DNA of 11,473 nt from XN24 sp047921455 (GTDB lineage: Bacteria; Pseudomonadota; Gammaproteobacteria; Steroidobacterales; XN24). Under the pieces are notes generated by a model. The model did no database searches and was not told the origin of the DNA. It worked only from the letters and a program-made list of their open reading frames with translations. Below are positions 1 to 6,477 of this stretch, in pieces (within the stretch, counting starts at the first letter, position 1; every line of letters starts with the position of its first letter). Location: the NCBI GenBank assembly GCA_047921455.1, contig JBLRWC010000056.1, positions 1 through 11,473 of the forward strand, written 5' to 3'. The translations under genes and the position numbers were made by a program.

Positions 1-41
1 TTCTTGATCTTCTTGCGCACCTTGGGGGCTTGCTTGGCCAT
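1..41 (-). CDS. rpsK: 30S ribosomal protein S11, N-terminal fragment (cut by window edge)
   Basis: The first 13 codons, starting at the ATG at 41-39, read MAKQAPKVRKKIK and then run off the left edge. S11 belongs to the 30S platform near the E site. Its N-terminus is short and lysine-rich in related bacteria, and rpsK follows rpsM in the alpha operon, so position and residues agree. A weak AAGG ribosome binding site lies about 10 bases upstream. The fragment is too short to identify from residues alone; the call rests mainly on gene order. Confidence 0.88.
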   Translation of the reverse strand, partial: MAKQAPKVRKKIK

Positions 42-88
42 TCGTTCGAAACCTTAAAAGTTGGCGTAGGAGCCGCGTTGGCGGCGCA

Positions 89-445
89 TTACTTCCGGAC
101 CGGACGGCGCGGACCCTTCCGCGTCCGGGCATTGGTGCGGGTGCGCTGACCACGCAACGGCAGGCCGCGGCGATGACGGATTCCGCGGTAGCAGCCGAGG
201 TCCATCAATCGCTTGATGTTCATCGACGTCTCACGACGCAGATCGCCTTCGACGATCATCCTGGCCACCTCGCCGCGTAACTTCTCCACTTCCGGCTCGG
301 TGAGATCCCGGACCTTGGTGTCAGGCGGAACGCCTGCCGCGTCGCAAATTTTCTTTGCGCGCGAGTTACCGACCCCGTAAATATGGGTCAGCGCGATGAC
401 TGTGTGCTTGTTGGCTGGGATATTGATCCCGGCAATACGTGCCAT
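89..445 (-). CDS. rpsM: 30S ribosomal protein S13
   Basis: A complete 118-residue protein, the usual length, starting MARIAGINIP. S13 sits in the 30S head; its C-terminal tail reaches the P-site tRNA and its body forms the intersubunit bridge with L5. Visible are the N-terminal helix-two-turn-helix part with the HIYGVGNSRAKKI segment at about residues 21-33, and the basic tail with LRGQRTRTNARTRKGP near the end. The ATG is preceded by a good AGGAGA site (454-459) with 8 bases of spacing. It is the first ribosomal gene of the classical alpha operon, 47 bases before rpsK. In E. coli its translation is repressed by S4 acting on the upstream leader; a structured gap here suggests something similar. 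Confidence 0.98.
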   Translation of the reverse strand: MARIAGINIPANKHTVIALTHIYGVGNSRAKKICDAAGVPPDTKVRDLTEPEVEKLRGEVARMIVEGDLRRETSMNIKRLMDLGCYRGIRHRRGLPLRGQRTRTNARTRKGPRRPVRK

Positions 446-515
446 TAACGGCGTCTCCTATCGCTCACGCGAAGCCGAACATTGTGCCTCATTTGGCGTT
501 CGTCTTCAATGTCTT
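446..515 (-). promoter_or_regulatory. Candidate alpha-operon leader hairpin (S4-response region) before rpsM
   Basis: The 70-base gap between rpmJ and rpsM can fold, as minus-strand RNA, into a hairpin with arms at 507-498 and 480-471 (nine of ten positions pair, one A-G mismatch). It continues inward as GCC/GGC (497-495 with 488-486) around an AAAUGA loop, with a 5-base bulge at 485-481. The AGGAGA ribosome binding site follows 11 bases after the hairpin. In E. coli the same gap holds the S4-binding pseudoknot that represses rpsM. The matching place and general shape support a homologous leader, but I could not establish the pseudoknot pairing, so S4 control is inference. Confidence 0.45.
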
Positions 516-629
516 TTAACCCTGCCGCTGCTTATGACGCGGATCCGAGCAAATCACCCGGATGACGCCGCCACGGCGAATGATCTTGCAGTTCCTGCAG
601 ATCTTCTTGACCGATGCACGCACTTTCAT
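516..629 (-). CDS. rpmJ: 50S ribosomal protein L36, zinc-binding form
   Basis: A 37-codon gene, small but unmistakable: it starts MKVRASVKKICRNCK, contains VIRVICSDPRHKQRQG, and ends in TAA. L36 is the smallest 50S protein and stabilises 23S rRNA folds late in assembly. The zinc ligands Cys11, Cys14, Cys27 and His32 are all present, so this is the C+ (zinc) paralogue rather than the longer zinc-free one. The ATG follows a strong AGGAG site with short spacing. It lies 24 bases after secY and 70 bases before rpsM, the standard place in Gammaproteobacteria. Confidence 0.97.
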   Translation of the reverse strand: MKVRASVKKICRNCKIIRRGGVIRVICSDPRHKQRQG

Positions 630-653
630 TGCTCTCTCCTAGTTCCGCGCCGG

Positions 654-2000
654 TCAGCGGACTTGCCCGGCACGGCCGTAGCCTTTCAGGTTGGCCTTCT
701 TCAACAGGCCATCGTACTGGTGACTCATCATGTGCCCCTGCAACTGGGACATGAAGTCCATGCTCACGACCACGATAATCAGCAGCGAGGTGCCGCCGAA
801 ATAGAACGGCACGTTCCAGTACATGATCATGAATTCGGGCAGCAGGCAGATCATCGTGATGTACATGGCACCCCAGAATGTCAGCTTGGTCAGCACGCCA
901 TCGATGTACTCGGCGGTCTGCTGGCCAGGGCGGATACCTGGAATGAACGCACCCGACCGCTTCAGGTTGTCGGCGGTCTCGCGGGAATTGAACACGAGAG
1001 CCGTATAAAAGAAGCAGAAGAAAATGATCAGGCCGGCATAAATCATGGTGTAGACCGGTTGGCCGGGCGACAGGCTCGAGGCGAGCACCTGCAGCCAGCC
1101 CATGGTCTCGGCGGTGCCGAACCACTGCGCCACGGTCGCCGGAAACAGGATCAGGCTCGAGGCGAAAATCGGCGGAATGACGCCCGCCATGTTGAGCTTG
1201 AACGGCAGGTGCGTCGTCTGCCCCTGGTACATGCGCCGGCCCTGTTGCCGTTTCGCGTAGTTCACTGCAATGCGCCGCTGGCCGCGCTCGACGAATGCCA
1301 CGAACGCGGTCACCGCAAGCACGAGGAAAAACAGGATCAGCGCGAGGGCCGCGGGCATTTCGCCCTGGCGGACCAGTTCGAGCGTCCCACCGAGCGCCGA
1401 TGGCAGACCGGCCACGATACCGGCCATGATGATCATCGAGATGCCGTTGCCGATGCCGCGTTCCGTCACCTGCTCACCGAGCCACATCAAAAACATCGTG
1501 CCGGTCACCATGGTGACGCAGGCAATGAACAGGAATTGCGGGCCGGGATTGATGACCACGCCCTGGTTCTGGAACGCGATGGAGGCACCGATGGCCTGGA
1601 AACTCGCCAGCCCCAGCGTCCCGTACCGGGTGTACTGGGTTATCTTGCGCCGACCGGCTTCGCCTTCTTTCTTGATGGCGGCCAGCGTGGGCACGACGAC
1701 GGACATCATCTGCATGATAATGGACGCCGAAATATACGGCATGATGCCGAGCGCCAGAATCGACAGGCGCTCGAGCGCACCGCCCGAGAACATGTTGAAC
1801 ACGCTCAGGATGGTGCCTTCCTGTTCCTGGAAGAAGCGCGCCAGCGCCTCGGGGTCGATGCCGGGCACAGGAATAAACGTCCCGATCCGGTACACCACGA
1901 GGGCGCCCAGCAGGAAAAACAGCCGCTTGCGCAGGTCGCCCAGTCGGGCGGCCTCGCCAAGCGCTGTTGCCGGATTCATGCTCGTCGGTGACTTTGCCAC
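654..2000 (-). CDS. secY: Protein translocase subunit SecY
   Basis: This inner-membrane protein forms the protein-conducting channel with SecE and SecG, and takes substrates from SecA or from ribosomes. At 448 residues it matches the family (443 in E. coli). Recognisable segments run in order: first membrane helix LFFLLGALVVYRIG at about 27-40, the plug region followed by FSGGALERLSIL and ALGIMPYISASI, GEQVTERGIGNGIS, FVERGQRRIAVNYAKRQQGR, FFCFFYTALVFN, SGAFIPGIRPG, YFGGTSLLI, and the C-terminal LKKANLKGYGR with five extra residues. Ten membrane helices are expected. I chose the GTG at 2000-1998, giving MAKSPTS, because GGAG (2009-2006) sits five bases before it and the residues align with E. 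coli MAKQPG. A GTG at 2006 is in frame but lies against that site; an ATG at residue 8 is less well placed. Confidence 0.97.
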   Translation of the reverse strand: MAKSPTSMNPATALGEAARLGDLRKRLFFLLGALVVYRIGTFIPVPGIDPEALARFFQEQEGTILSVFNMFSGGALERLSILALGIMPYISASIIMQMMSVVVPTLAAIKKEGEAGRRKITQYTRYGTLGLASFQAIGASIAFQNQGVVINPGPQFLFIACVTMVTGTMFLMWLGEQVTERGIGNGISMIIMAGIVAGLPSALGGTLELVRQGEMPAALALILFFLVLAVTAFVAFVERGQRRIAVNYAKRQQGRRMYQGQTTHLPFKLNMAGVIPPIFASSLILFPATVAQWFGTAETMGWLQVLASSLSPGQPVYTMIYAGLIIFFCFFYTALVFNSRETADNLKRSGAFIPGIRPGQQTAEYIDGVLTKLTFWGAMYITMICLLPEFMIMYWNVPFYFGGTSLLIIVVVSMDFMSQLQGHMMSHQYDGLLKKANLKGYGRAGQVR

Positions 2001-2017
2001 TACCACTCCGCGTACTG

Positions 2018-2042
2018 GCCCGAGCGCGTTACTGCGCCGGGC
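2018..2042 (-). promoter_or_regulatory. Hairpin in rplO-secY gap, just before the secY ribosome binding site
   Basis: In minus-strand RNA, GCCCG and GCGC (2042-2038, 2037-2034) pair with GCGC and CGGGC (2027-2024, 2022-2018), leaving one bulged U at 2023 and a six-base AGUAAC loop. This makes nine G-C pairs. It ends eight bases before the GGAG site of secY, with no following U run, so it is not an intrinsic terminator. Possible roles are control of secY translation, RNA processing or transcript protection; none is shown by the sequence. Confidence 0.5.
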
Positions 2043-2051
2043 AAGATGCCA

Positions 2052-2483
2052 TTATTCCTCGATCGTTCCGCCCGCGGCCTCGATTGCCGCGCGCGCACCC
2101 GGCGTAACCGGGAGACCCTTTATTGTCAGTGCCTTGGCGATCTCGCCCGAGGCAATGATCTTGACCCGCTTGACCCGCTGGCCGACCAGCCCGGCTGCTT
2201 TCAGCGCCAGCAGATCGACCGTACCGTCGAAGGCGGCGAGCTCGTTGAGCCGCAGCTCGTCGGAAAACTTGCTCGTGCGAGACGTGAAACCAACTTTCGG
2301 CAGGCGACGTTGCAACGGCATCTGGCCGCCCTCGAAGCCAACCTTGTGATAGCCGCCCGACCGGGCGTGCTGGCCCTTTACGCCGCGGCCGCTGGTCTTG
2401 CCCTGGCCGGCGGAATGGCCGCGGCCCAGCCGCTTGCCATCCTTTTTGCTGCCCTCGGCGGGCTTGATATCGTTGAGACGCAT
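2052..2483 (-). CDS. rplO: 50S ribosomal protein L15
   Basis: A complete 143-residue protein starting MRLNDIKPAEGSKK, the family length. L15 joins late in 50S assembly and packs several 23S domains together. The long, glycine- and basic-rich N-terminal extension (GRGHSAGQGKTSGRGVKGQHAR at about 21-41, then the GGYHKVGFEGGQMPLQRRLPK stretch) is the typical RNA-threading arm, followed by a globular domain ending with GLPVTPGARAAIEAAGG. The ATG lies one base after the rpmD stop, so translation is probably coupled. It is followed by an unusually long gap (51 bases) before secY. Confidence 0.98.
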   Translation of the reverse strand: MRLNDIKPAEGSKKDGKRLGRGHSAGQGKTSGRGVKGQHARSGGYHKVGFEGGQMPLQRRLPKVGFTSRTSKFSDELRLNELAAFDGTVDLLALKAAGLVGQRVKRVKIIASGEIAKALTIKGLPVTPGARAAIEAAGGTIEE

Positions 2484-2484
2484 C

Positions 2485-2685
2485 TCAGACTTCCTCTACC
2501 TGCAGCAGGTACGAAACCTTATTGATCATGCCCCGGTTCTCGGGGGTATCGGTCACGACCACGCTATGATTGATGCGGCGCAGCCCCAAGCCGTTGACGC
2601 ACGCCTTGTGACGGGGAATGCGGCCGTGGAGGCTCTTGACCAGCTTGACTCGCAGCTGGCGGGAATTCGCGTTGTTATCAGCCAT
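2485..2685 (-). CDS. rpmD: 50S ribosomal protein L30
   Basis: A 66-residue protein matching L30, a small non-essential 50S protein. The core reads SLHGRIPRHKACVNGLGLRRINH at about 18-40, then DTPENRGMINKVSYLLQVEE, close to E. coli L30. The frame stays open to 2841, but the upstream part lies inside rpsE and is unlike the family, so I placed the start at the ATG at 2685-2683, four bases after the rpsE stop. It has about six to seven extra N-terminal residues (MADNNAN) compared with the 59-residue E. coli form. No good ribosome binding site is visible, suggesting coupling to rpsE translation. Confidence 0.95.
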   Translation of the reverse strand: MADNNANSRQLRVKLVKSLHGRIPRHKACVNGLGLRRINHSVVVTDTPENRGMINKVSYLLQVEEV

Positions 2686-2689
2686 CGTA

Positions 2690-3196
2690 CTAGCCCAGTA
2701 TCTCTTCGACCGTCTTGCCACGCTTGGCCGCGATCTGCTGCGGGGAGCTGATGCCGCTAAGGCCCTTGATGGTGGCCTGCACGACATTGATCGGGTTGCG
2801 CGACCCATAACTCTTCGCCAGCACGTTGCGCACGCCGGCACACTCGAAGACGGCGCGCATCGCGCCCCCGGCGATCACGCCGGTACCGTCCGAAGCGGGC
2901 TGCATATAGACCTTGGTCGCGCCGTGGTGGCCTTCAGTAGCGTACTGCAGGGTCTCGTCCCGCAACTGGATCCGCCGCATATTCTTGCGCGCGCCCTGCA
3001 TCGCTTTCTGGATCGCCACGGGCACTTCGCGGGCCTTGCCGTAGCCGTAACCCACGCGTCCGGCGCCGTCTCCCACCACGGTAAGCGCGGTGAAACCAAA
3101 CTGCCGGCCGCCTTTCACGACCTTTGCGACACGATTGACGGTAACGAGCTTCTCAATGAGATCGTCGCCGGCGCTATTTCTTTCTGGTGCTGCCAT
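2690..3196 (-). CDS. rpsE: 30S ribosomal protein S5
   Basis: A complete 168-residue protein (167 in E. coli) starting MAAPERNSAGDDL. S5 lies at the mRNA entry channel, affects decoding fidelity, and contributes to mRNA unwinding with S3 and S4. The N-terminal double-stranded-RNA-binding domain carries the loop VNRVAKVVKGGRQFGF at about 20-35; this is the region changed in spectinomycin-resistant mutants and it looks wild type. The next part reads ALTVVGDGAGRVGYGYGKAR, and the C-terminal domain includes GTGVIAGGAMRAVFECAG and AKRGKTVEEILG. It lies between rplR and rpmD as usual. Confidence 0.98.
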   Translation of the reverse strand: MAAPERNSAGDDLIEKLVTVNRVAKVVKGGRQFGFTALTVVGDGAGRVGYGYGKAREVPVAIQKAMQGARKNMRRIQLRDETLQYATEGHHGATKVYMQPASDGTGVIAGGAMRAVFECAGVRNVLAKSYGSRNPINVVQATIKGLSGISSPQQIAAKRGKTVEEILG

Positions 3197-3221
3197 TGTT
3201 CAACTGTCCCCGGGCGTATGC

Positions 3222-3575
3222 CTAGAACTCGAGACCGTTTTCGCGGGCCGCATCGGCAAGGGCCTTCACCCTGCCGTGATAGCGGAACCCGGAGCGGTCG
3301 AAAGCCACCTTGCTCACGCCGGCGGCCTTGGCCGCCTCGGCGATCGCCCGGCCTACGGCCTGGGCGGCTGCGATATTGCCGGTCTTCTCGATACCCTCCC
3401 GCACGCTCGACTGCAACGTCGAGGCGGCAGCCAGGACCGTCCCGCCGTCGGGCGTGATGACCTGGGCATAGATATGCCGTGGGGTACGGTGAATGCTGAG
3501 ACGATTAACTCCCAGTTCCCGGATCTTGGACCGGGCGCGGCGCGCGCGCCGGCTGCGTGCAATTTTCTTTTCCAT
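3222..3575 (-). CDS. rplR: 50S ribosomal protein L18
   Basis: A complete 117-residue protein, the same length as in E. coli. L18 binds 5S rRNA together with L5 and anchors it in the central protuberance. The strongly basic N-terminal tail (MEKKIARSRRARRARSKIRE) is the 5S rRNA-binding arm. The fold then shows HRTPRHIYAQVITPDGG, and ends with AFDRSGFRYHGRVKALADAA and ENGLEF, all diagnostic. The ATG has a GAGG-like site very close upstream. It starts 13 bases after the rplF stop and ends 25 bases before rpsE. Confidence 0.98.
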   Translation of the reverse strand: MEKKIARSRRARRARSKIRELGVNRLSIHRTPRHIYAQVITPDGGTVLAAASTLQSSVREGIEKTGNIAAAQAVGRAIAEAAKAAGVSKVAFDRSGFRYHGRVKALADAARENGLEF

Positions 3576-3588
3576 GCCTCGCCTAGCC

Positions 3589-4122
3589 CTACTTCTTCTT
3601 CGCTTCCTTCATGACCACGCGCTCACCTGAGTACCGCACACCCTTGCCCTTGTAGGGCTCGGGCGGGCGATAGCGACGAATATCCGCCGCCACCTGGCCG
3701 ACTTTTTGGCGATCCACGCCCTTCACCACGACTTCCGTCTGGGTCGGCGTCTCGATCGTAATACCCGCCGGGACCTGGTAGGCCACCGGGTGCGAGAAAC
3801 CGAGCGTCAGGTTCAGGACATTGCCCTGGGCCTGGGCGCGATAACCGACGCCGCGCAGTTCGAGCTTCTTCTCGAATCCCTGTGAAACGCCCTGCACCAT
3901 GTTGGACAGCAGCGCACGCGTCGTCCCGGACATCGCCCCGAACGGCTTTTCCTTGCCGGGCGTGCGAATCTGCAGCTCGGCCCCTTCCTGGGCAACCTCC
4001 ACAGCAGGATCCAGCTTGAGGGACAACTCTCCCTTGGGACCCTTGACCACGGCCACGCCGTCGTTGAGCTTGAACTCAACGCCCTTGGGCAATGGCACCG
4101 GCACCTTGGCGACTCTGGACAT
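3589..4122 (-). CDS. rplF: 50S ribosomal protein L6
   Basis: A complete 177-residue protein, the standard length. L6 binds 23S rRNA near the sarcin-ricin loop at the base of the L7/L12 stalk, where translation factors act. It consists of two similar domains: the first starts MSRVAKVPVPLPKGVEF and contains VVKGPKGELS; the second carries LELRGVGYRAQAQG at about 87-100 and LGFSHPVAYQVPAGI. The C-terminal signature RRYRPPEPYKGKGVRYSGE at about 149-167 is typical of bacterial L6. The ATG at 4122-4120 lies 32 bases after the rpsH stop. Nothing unusual is seen. Confidence 0.98.
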   Translation of the reverse strand: MSRVAKVPVPLPKGVEFKLNDGVAVVKGPKGELSLKLDPAVEVAQEGAELQIRTPGKEKPFGAMSGTTRALLSNMVQGVSQGFEKKLELRGVGYRAQAQGNVLNLTLGFSHPVAYQVPAGITIETPTQTEVVVKGVDRQKVGQVAADIRRYRPPEPYKGKGVRYSGERVVMKEAKKK

Positions 4123-4154
4123 CGTTCTATCTCGCAGTTCGTTGGTCGCGTCGC

Positions 4155-4553
4155 TCAGGACACAACACAGATAACTTCACCGCCGCGACCCTTCGCGCGG
4201 GCTTCACGGTCGCTCATCAGGCCATCCGACGTGGACACGATCGCCACGCCGAGACCGCCGAACACCGTCGGCAATTCGTCCTTGCCGCGGTACACCCGGC
4301 AGCCGGGCTTACTGATGCGCTTGATGGCGTCAATTACCGGCCGGCCGTCGTGATACCGCAGTTCCACCGTCAGGCCTTCCTTGCCGTTGCCCAGGTCCTC
4401 GACGCTGAAACCGTCGATGTAGCCTTCATCCTGAAGCACCTTCAGGATCGCTTTCTTGACACCGGAGGACGGCATCCGCACCTGCGGATGGCCTGCCTTC
4501 TGGCCGTTGCGAATCCGCGTCAGCAGGTCCGCGATGGGATCGGTCATGCTCAT
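4155..4553 (-). CDS. rpsH: 30S ribosomal protein S8
   Basis: A 132-residue protein matching S8, which binds helix 21 of 16S rRNA in the central domain. In E. coli it also represses its own operon by binding spc mRNA near rplE. The open frame extends upstream to 4622, but that part overlaps the end of rpsN and is unlike S8. The ATG at 4553-4551 gives MSMTDPIADLLTRIRNGQ, aligns with E. coli MSMQDPIAD, and has an AGGA site seven bases upstream. Other landmarks are SKPGCRVYRGKDELP at about 81-95 and the RNA-binding C-terminal region IVSTSDGLMSDREARAKGRG at about 105-124. Confidence 0.98.
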   Translation of the reverse strand: MSMTDPIADLLTRIRNGQKAGHPQVRMPSSGVKKAILKVLQDEGYIDGFSVEDLGNGKEGLTVELRYHDGRPVIDAIKRISKPGCRVYRGKDELPTVFGGLGVAIVSTSDGLMSDREARAKGRGGEVICVVS

Positions 4554-4584
4554 TTCTGAATCCTTGCGCCTGTCTCGTGCCGAC

Positions 4585-4890
4585 TCACCAGCTGGCCTTA
4601 CGCAGGCCGGGAATCTCGCCATTCATGGTGGCCTCGCGCAGCTTGTTGCGGCCGAGACCAAACTTCCGGTAATAACCCCGCGGCCGCCCCGTGATCGCGC
4701 AACGACTGCGCAAGCGCGTCGGACTCGCATCGCGCGGCATAGCGGCAAGCTTCGCGACCGCCTCGAGGCGCTCCTCGTCGCTCGACTGCGCGTCGATCAC
4801 GACCGCCTTGAGCTTGGCGCGCTTCGCCGCGTACTTCGCGACGAGCTTCTTCCGCCGGTTTTCGCGCATGATCATGGATTTCTTGGCCAT
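4585..4890 (-). CDS. rpsN: 30S ribosomal protein S14, zinc-free long form
   Basis: A complete 101-residue protein, identical in length to E. coli S14. S14 sits in the 30S head and contacts S3, S10 and S19. It starts MAKKSMIMRENRRKKLVAKY and ends with RGYYRKFGLGRNKLREATMN and IPGLRKASW. Only one cysteine (Cys64, in RSRCAITGRPRG) remains and the two CxxC pairs of the short zinc form are absent, so this is the C- type. It lies 14 bases after rplE and 31 bases before rpsH. Confidence 0.98.
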   Translation of the reverse strand: MAKKSMIMRENRRKKLVAKYAAKRAKLKAVVIDAQSSDEERLEAVAKLAAMPRDASPTRLRSRCAITGRPRGYYRKFGLGRNKLREATMNGEIPGLRKASW

Positions 4891-4904
4891 CTGCTTGCGG
4901 TCCT

Positions 4905-5444
4905 CTACTTCCTGAACGGGAACTTGAACGCCTCGAGCAGGGCCCTGCCCGCCTCGTCGTCCTTCGCCGTTGTCGTAATCGTGATGTCCATGCCCCGGAC
5001 CGCGTCTACCTTGTCGTAGTCGATTTCCGGAAAAATGATCTGTTCCTTGACGCCCATGCTGTAGTTGCCCGAGCCGTCGAAAGACTTCACCGACAGGCCA
5101 CGGAAATCACGCGTTCGCGGGATCGCCACGTTGACCAGCCGATCGAGAAATTCATACATGCGCTCGCGGCGCAGCGTCACCTTGCAGCCCACCGCCATGC
5201 CGTCGCGCAGCTTGAAGCTGGCCACCGACTTGCGCGCCTTGGTGATCACGGCCTTCTGGCCCGCGATCGCCTCCATGTCCCTGACGGCATTGTCGACAAT
5301 TTTCTTGTCGGCCACCGCCTCTCCGACGCCCATGTTGATGGTGATCTTGGAGATCCGCGGAGCTTCCATGGGGTTTTTCAGCCCCAGGCGCTCCACCAGC
5401 GCCGGCAGGATGTTCTGCTCGTAATGTTCTTTAAGCCTGGCCAT
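4905..5444 (-). CDS. rplE: 50S ribosomal protein L5
   Basis: A complete 179-residue protein, the E. coli length. L5 binds 5S rRNA in the central protuberance and forms the bridge to S13 in the 30S head, next to the P-site tRNA. Family landmarks are the start MARLKEHYEQNILPAL, KITINMGVGEAV at about 33-44, the basic segment VITKARKSVASFKLRDGMAV, PRTRDFRGLSVKSFDGSGNY, and the end GRALLEAFKFPFRK. It starts 17 bases after the rplX stop. In E. coli the S8 repressor site overlaps this start; no convincing match to that structure was found here. Confidence 0.98.
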   Translation of the reverse strand: MARLKEHYEQNILPALVERLGLKNPMEAPRISKITINMGVGEAVADKKIVDNAVRDMEAIAGQKAVITKARKSVASFKLRDGMAVGCKVTLRRERMYEFLDRLVNVAIPRTRDFRGLSVKSFDGSGNYSMGVKEQIIFPEIDYDKVDAVRGMDITITTTAKDDEAGRALLEAFKFPFRK

Positions 5445-5461
5445 AGTTCACCCAGACGCCG

Positions 5462-5779
5462 TCAGACGTCCACGACCTCGTTGTTCGACTTGAAATACCG
5501 CACCTTCTTGCCGTCCTGCAGCGTGCGGATACCGATACGATCGCCCTTCTTGGCGACCGGGTTCCACAACATGACGTTGGACGCCTGCAAGGGCATTTCC
5601 TTCTCGATGATGCCGCCCGCCACGCCCCGCTGCGGATTGCCGCGCTGGTGCTTCTTGACGACATTGACGTTTTCGATGAGCACGCGGTCATCTTTAAACA
5701 CCTCGAGCACAGTGCCACGCCGGCCCTTGTCACGCCCGGTGATAACGATGACCTCGTCGCCTTTCTTGATTCTGTTCAT
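5462..5779 (-). CDS. rplX: 50S ribosomal protein L24
   Basis: A complete 105-residue protein, the usual length. L24 starts 50S assembly by binding the 5' domain of 23S rRNA and ends up near the exit of the peptide tunnel. The N-terminal KOW motif (MNRIKKGDEVIVITGRDKGRRGTVLEV, about residues 1-27) is clear, followed by NVVKKHQRGNPQRGVAGGI and MLWNPVAKKGDRIG. A GGGAG site lies about seven bases before the ATG. It sits 18 bases after rplN and 17 bases before rplE. Confidence 0.98.
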   Translation of the reverse strand: MNRIKKGDEVIVITGRDKGRRGTVLEVFKDDRVLIENVNVVKKHQRGNPQRGVAGGIIEKEMPLQASNVMLWNPVAKKGDRIGIRTLQDGKKVRYFKSNNEVVDV

Positions 5780-5797
5780 TCCTGGCTCCCCGGCGCC

Positions 5798-6166
5798 CTA
5801 GATAACTTCAGGCGCGAGCGAGATGATCTTCATAAAATTCCCGGTCCGCAGCTCGCGTGTCACGGGCCCGAAAATACGCGTGCCGATGGGCTCCAGCTTT
5901 GCGGTCAGCAGTACGGCGGCATTGCCGTCGAAACGAATCAGCGACCCGTCCTGGCGCCGCACACCCTTGCGGGTACGCACCACGACGGCGTTGTAGACCT
6001 CGCCTTTCTTGACCTTGCCGCGCGGAATGGCGTCCTTGACGCTCACCTTGATGACGTCACCCACACCCGCGTAGCGCCGCTTGGACCCGCCCAGCACCTT
6101 GATGCACTGGACGCGACGTGCGCCGCTGTTGTCTGCCACCGTCAGGACGGTCTGCATCTGGATCAT
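5798..6166 (-). CDS. rplN: 50S ribosomal protein L14
   Basis: A complete 122-residue protein with the invariant start MIQMQTVLTVADNSGARRVQ. L14 lies at the subunit interface, forms intersubunit bridges with 16S rRNA, and is the docking site of the silencing factor RsfS. Other family blocks are GDVIKVSVKDAIPRGKVKKG at about 36-55, the VVVRTRKGVRRQDGS segment, and GTRIFGPVTRELR near the end. It is the first gene of the spc operon in E. coli. Here it follows rpsQ by only 29 bases with no promoter visible in that gap, so it is probably transcribed with the S10 block. Confidence 0.98.
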   Translation of the reverse strand: MIQMQTVLTVADNSGARRVQCIKVLGGSKRRYAGVGDVIKVSVKDAIPRGKVKKGEVYNAVVVRTRKGVRRQDGSLIRFDGNAAVLLTAKLEPIGTRIFGPVTRELRTGNFMKIISLAPEVI

Positions 6167-6195
6167 GACTGCACTCTCTTAAATCGTCCCGCCAC

Positions 6196-6477
6196 TCAGC
6201 GCCCGGTTGCCCGTTCGACGATCTCGACCACCTGCCAGGCCTTACGCTTGGACAGGGGACGGGTCTCGGCGATGTTCACCGTGTCGCCAATGCGGCACTC
6301 GTTGTTTTCATCATGGGCGAGCACCTTGCTGGTGCGCCGAATGTACTTGCCGTACAGCGGGTGCTTCACCAGGCGGTCCACCGCAATGGCCGCCGTCTTG
6401 TCCATGCGGTCGCTGACCACCCGGCCCGTGAGGATCCGGACGGAGCTGCTGGCCGCGTTCTCTGTGGTCTCGCTCAT
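6196..6477 (-). CDS. rpsQ: 30S ribosomal protein S17
   Basis: A 93-residue protein matching S17, a primary 16S rRNA-binding protein of the 30S body. The OB-fold core reads LTGRVVSDRMDKTAAIAVDR, then KHPLYGKYIRRT, HDENNECRIGDTV and TRPLSKRKAWQVVE, all close to E. coli S17 (84 residues). The N-terminus (MSETTENAASSSVR) is about nine residues longer and polar. I used the ATG at 6477-6475; it overlaps the rpmC stop by one base as TGATG, a coupling arrangement. The preceding in-frame GTG would add only one residue. Confidence 0.97.
   Translation of the reverse strand: MSETTENAASSSVRILTGRVVSDRMDKTAAIAVDRLVKHPLYGKYIRRTSKVLAHDENNECRIGDTVNIAETRPLSKRKAWQVVEIVERATGR

Noticed and set aside
396..1991. 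A 531-codon open frame on the plus strand opposite secY and rpmJ
   Set aside because: It is the antisense shadow of secY in GC-rich DNA: very rich in His, Arg, Gln and Asp, with no recognisable domain. The opposite strand holds an unmistakable conserved gene. The same applies to the 461-codon plus-strand frame at 8539-9924 opposite rplB, rplW and rplD.
4554..4622. N-terminal extension of S8 (23 residues more)
   Set aside because: It overlaps the end of rpsN, does not resemble S8, and a good ribosome binding site and family match mark the ATG at 4553. The same reasoning removes the upstream extensions of rpmD and rplC.
5431..5465. S8-binding repressor site at the rplX-rplE junction, as in E. 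coli
   Set aside because: Only a weak CUGG/CCAG pairing around the rplE start was found, with nothing I can match to the S8 recognition core. A structure search would be needed to claim it.
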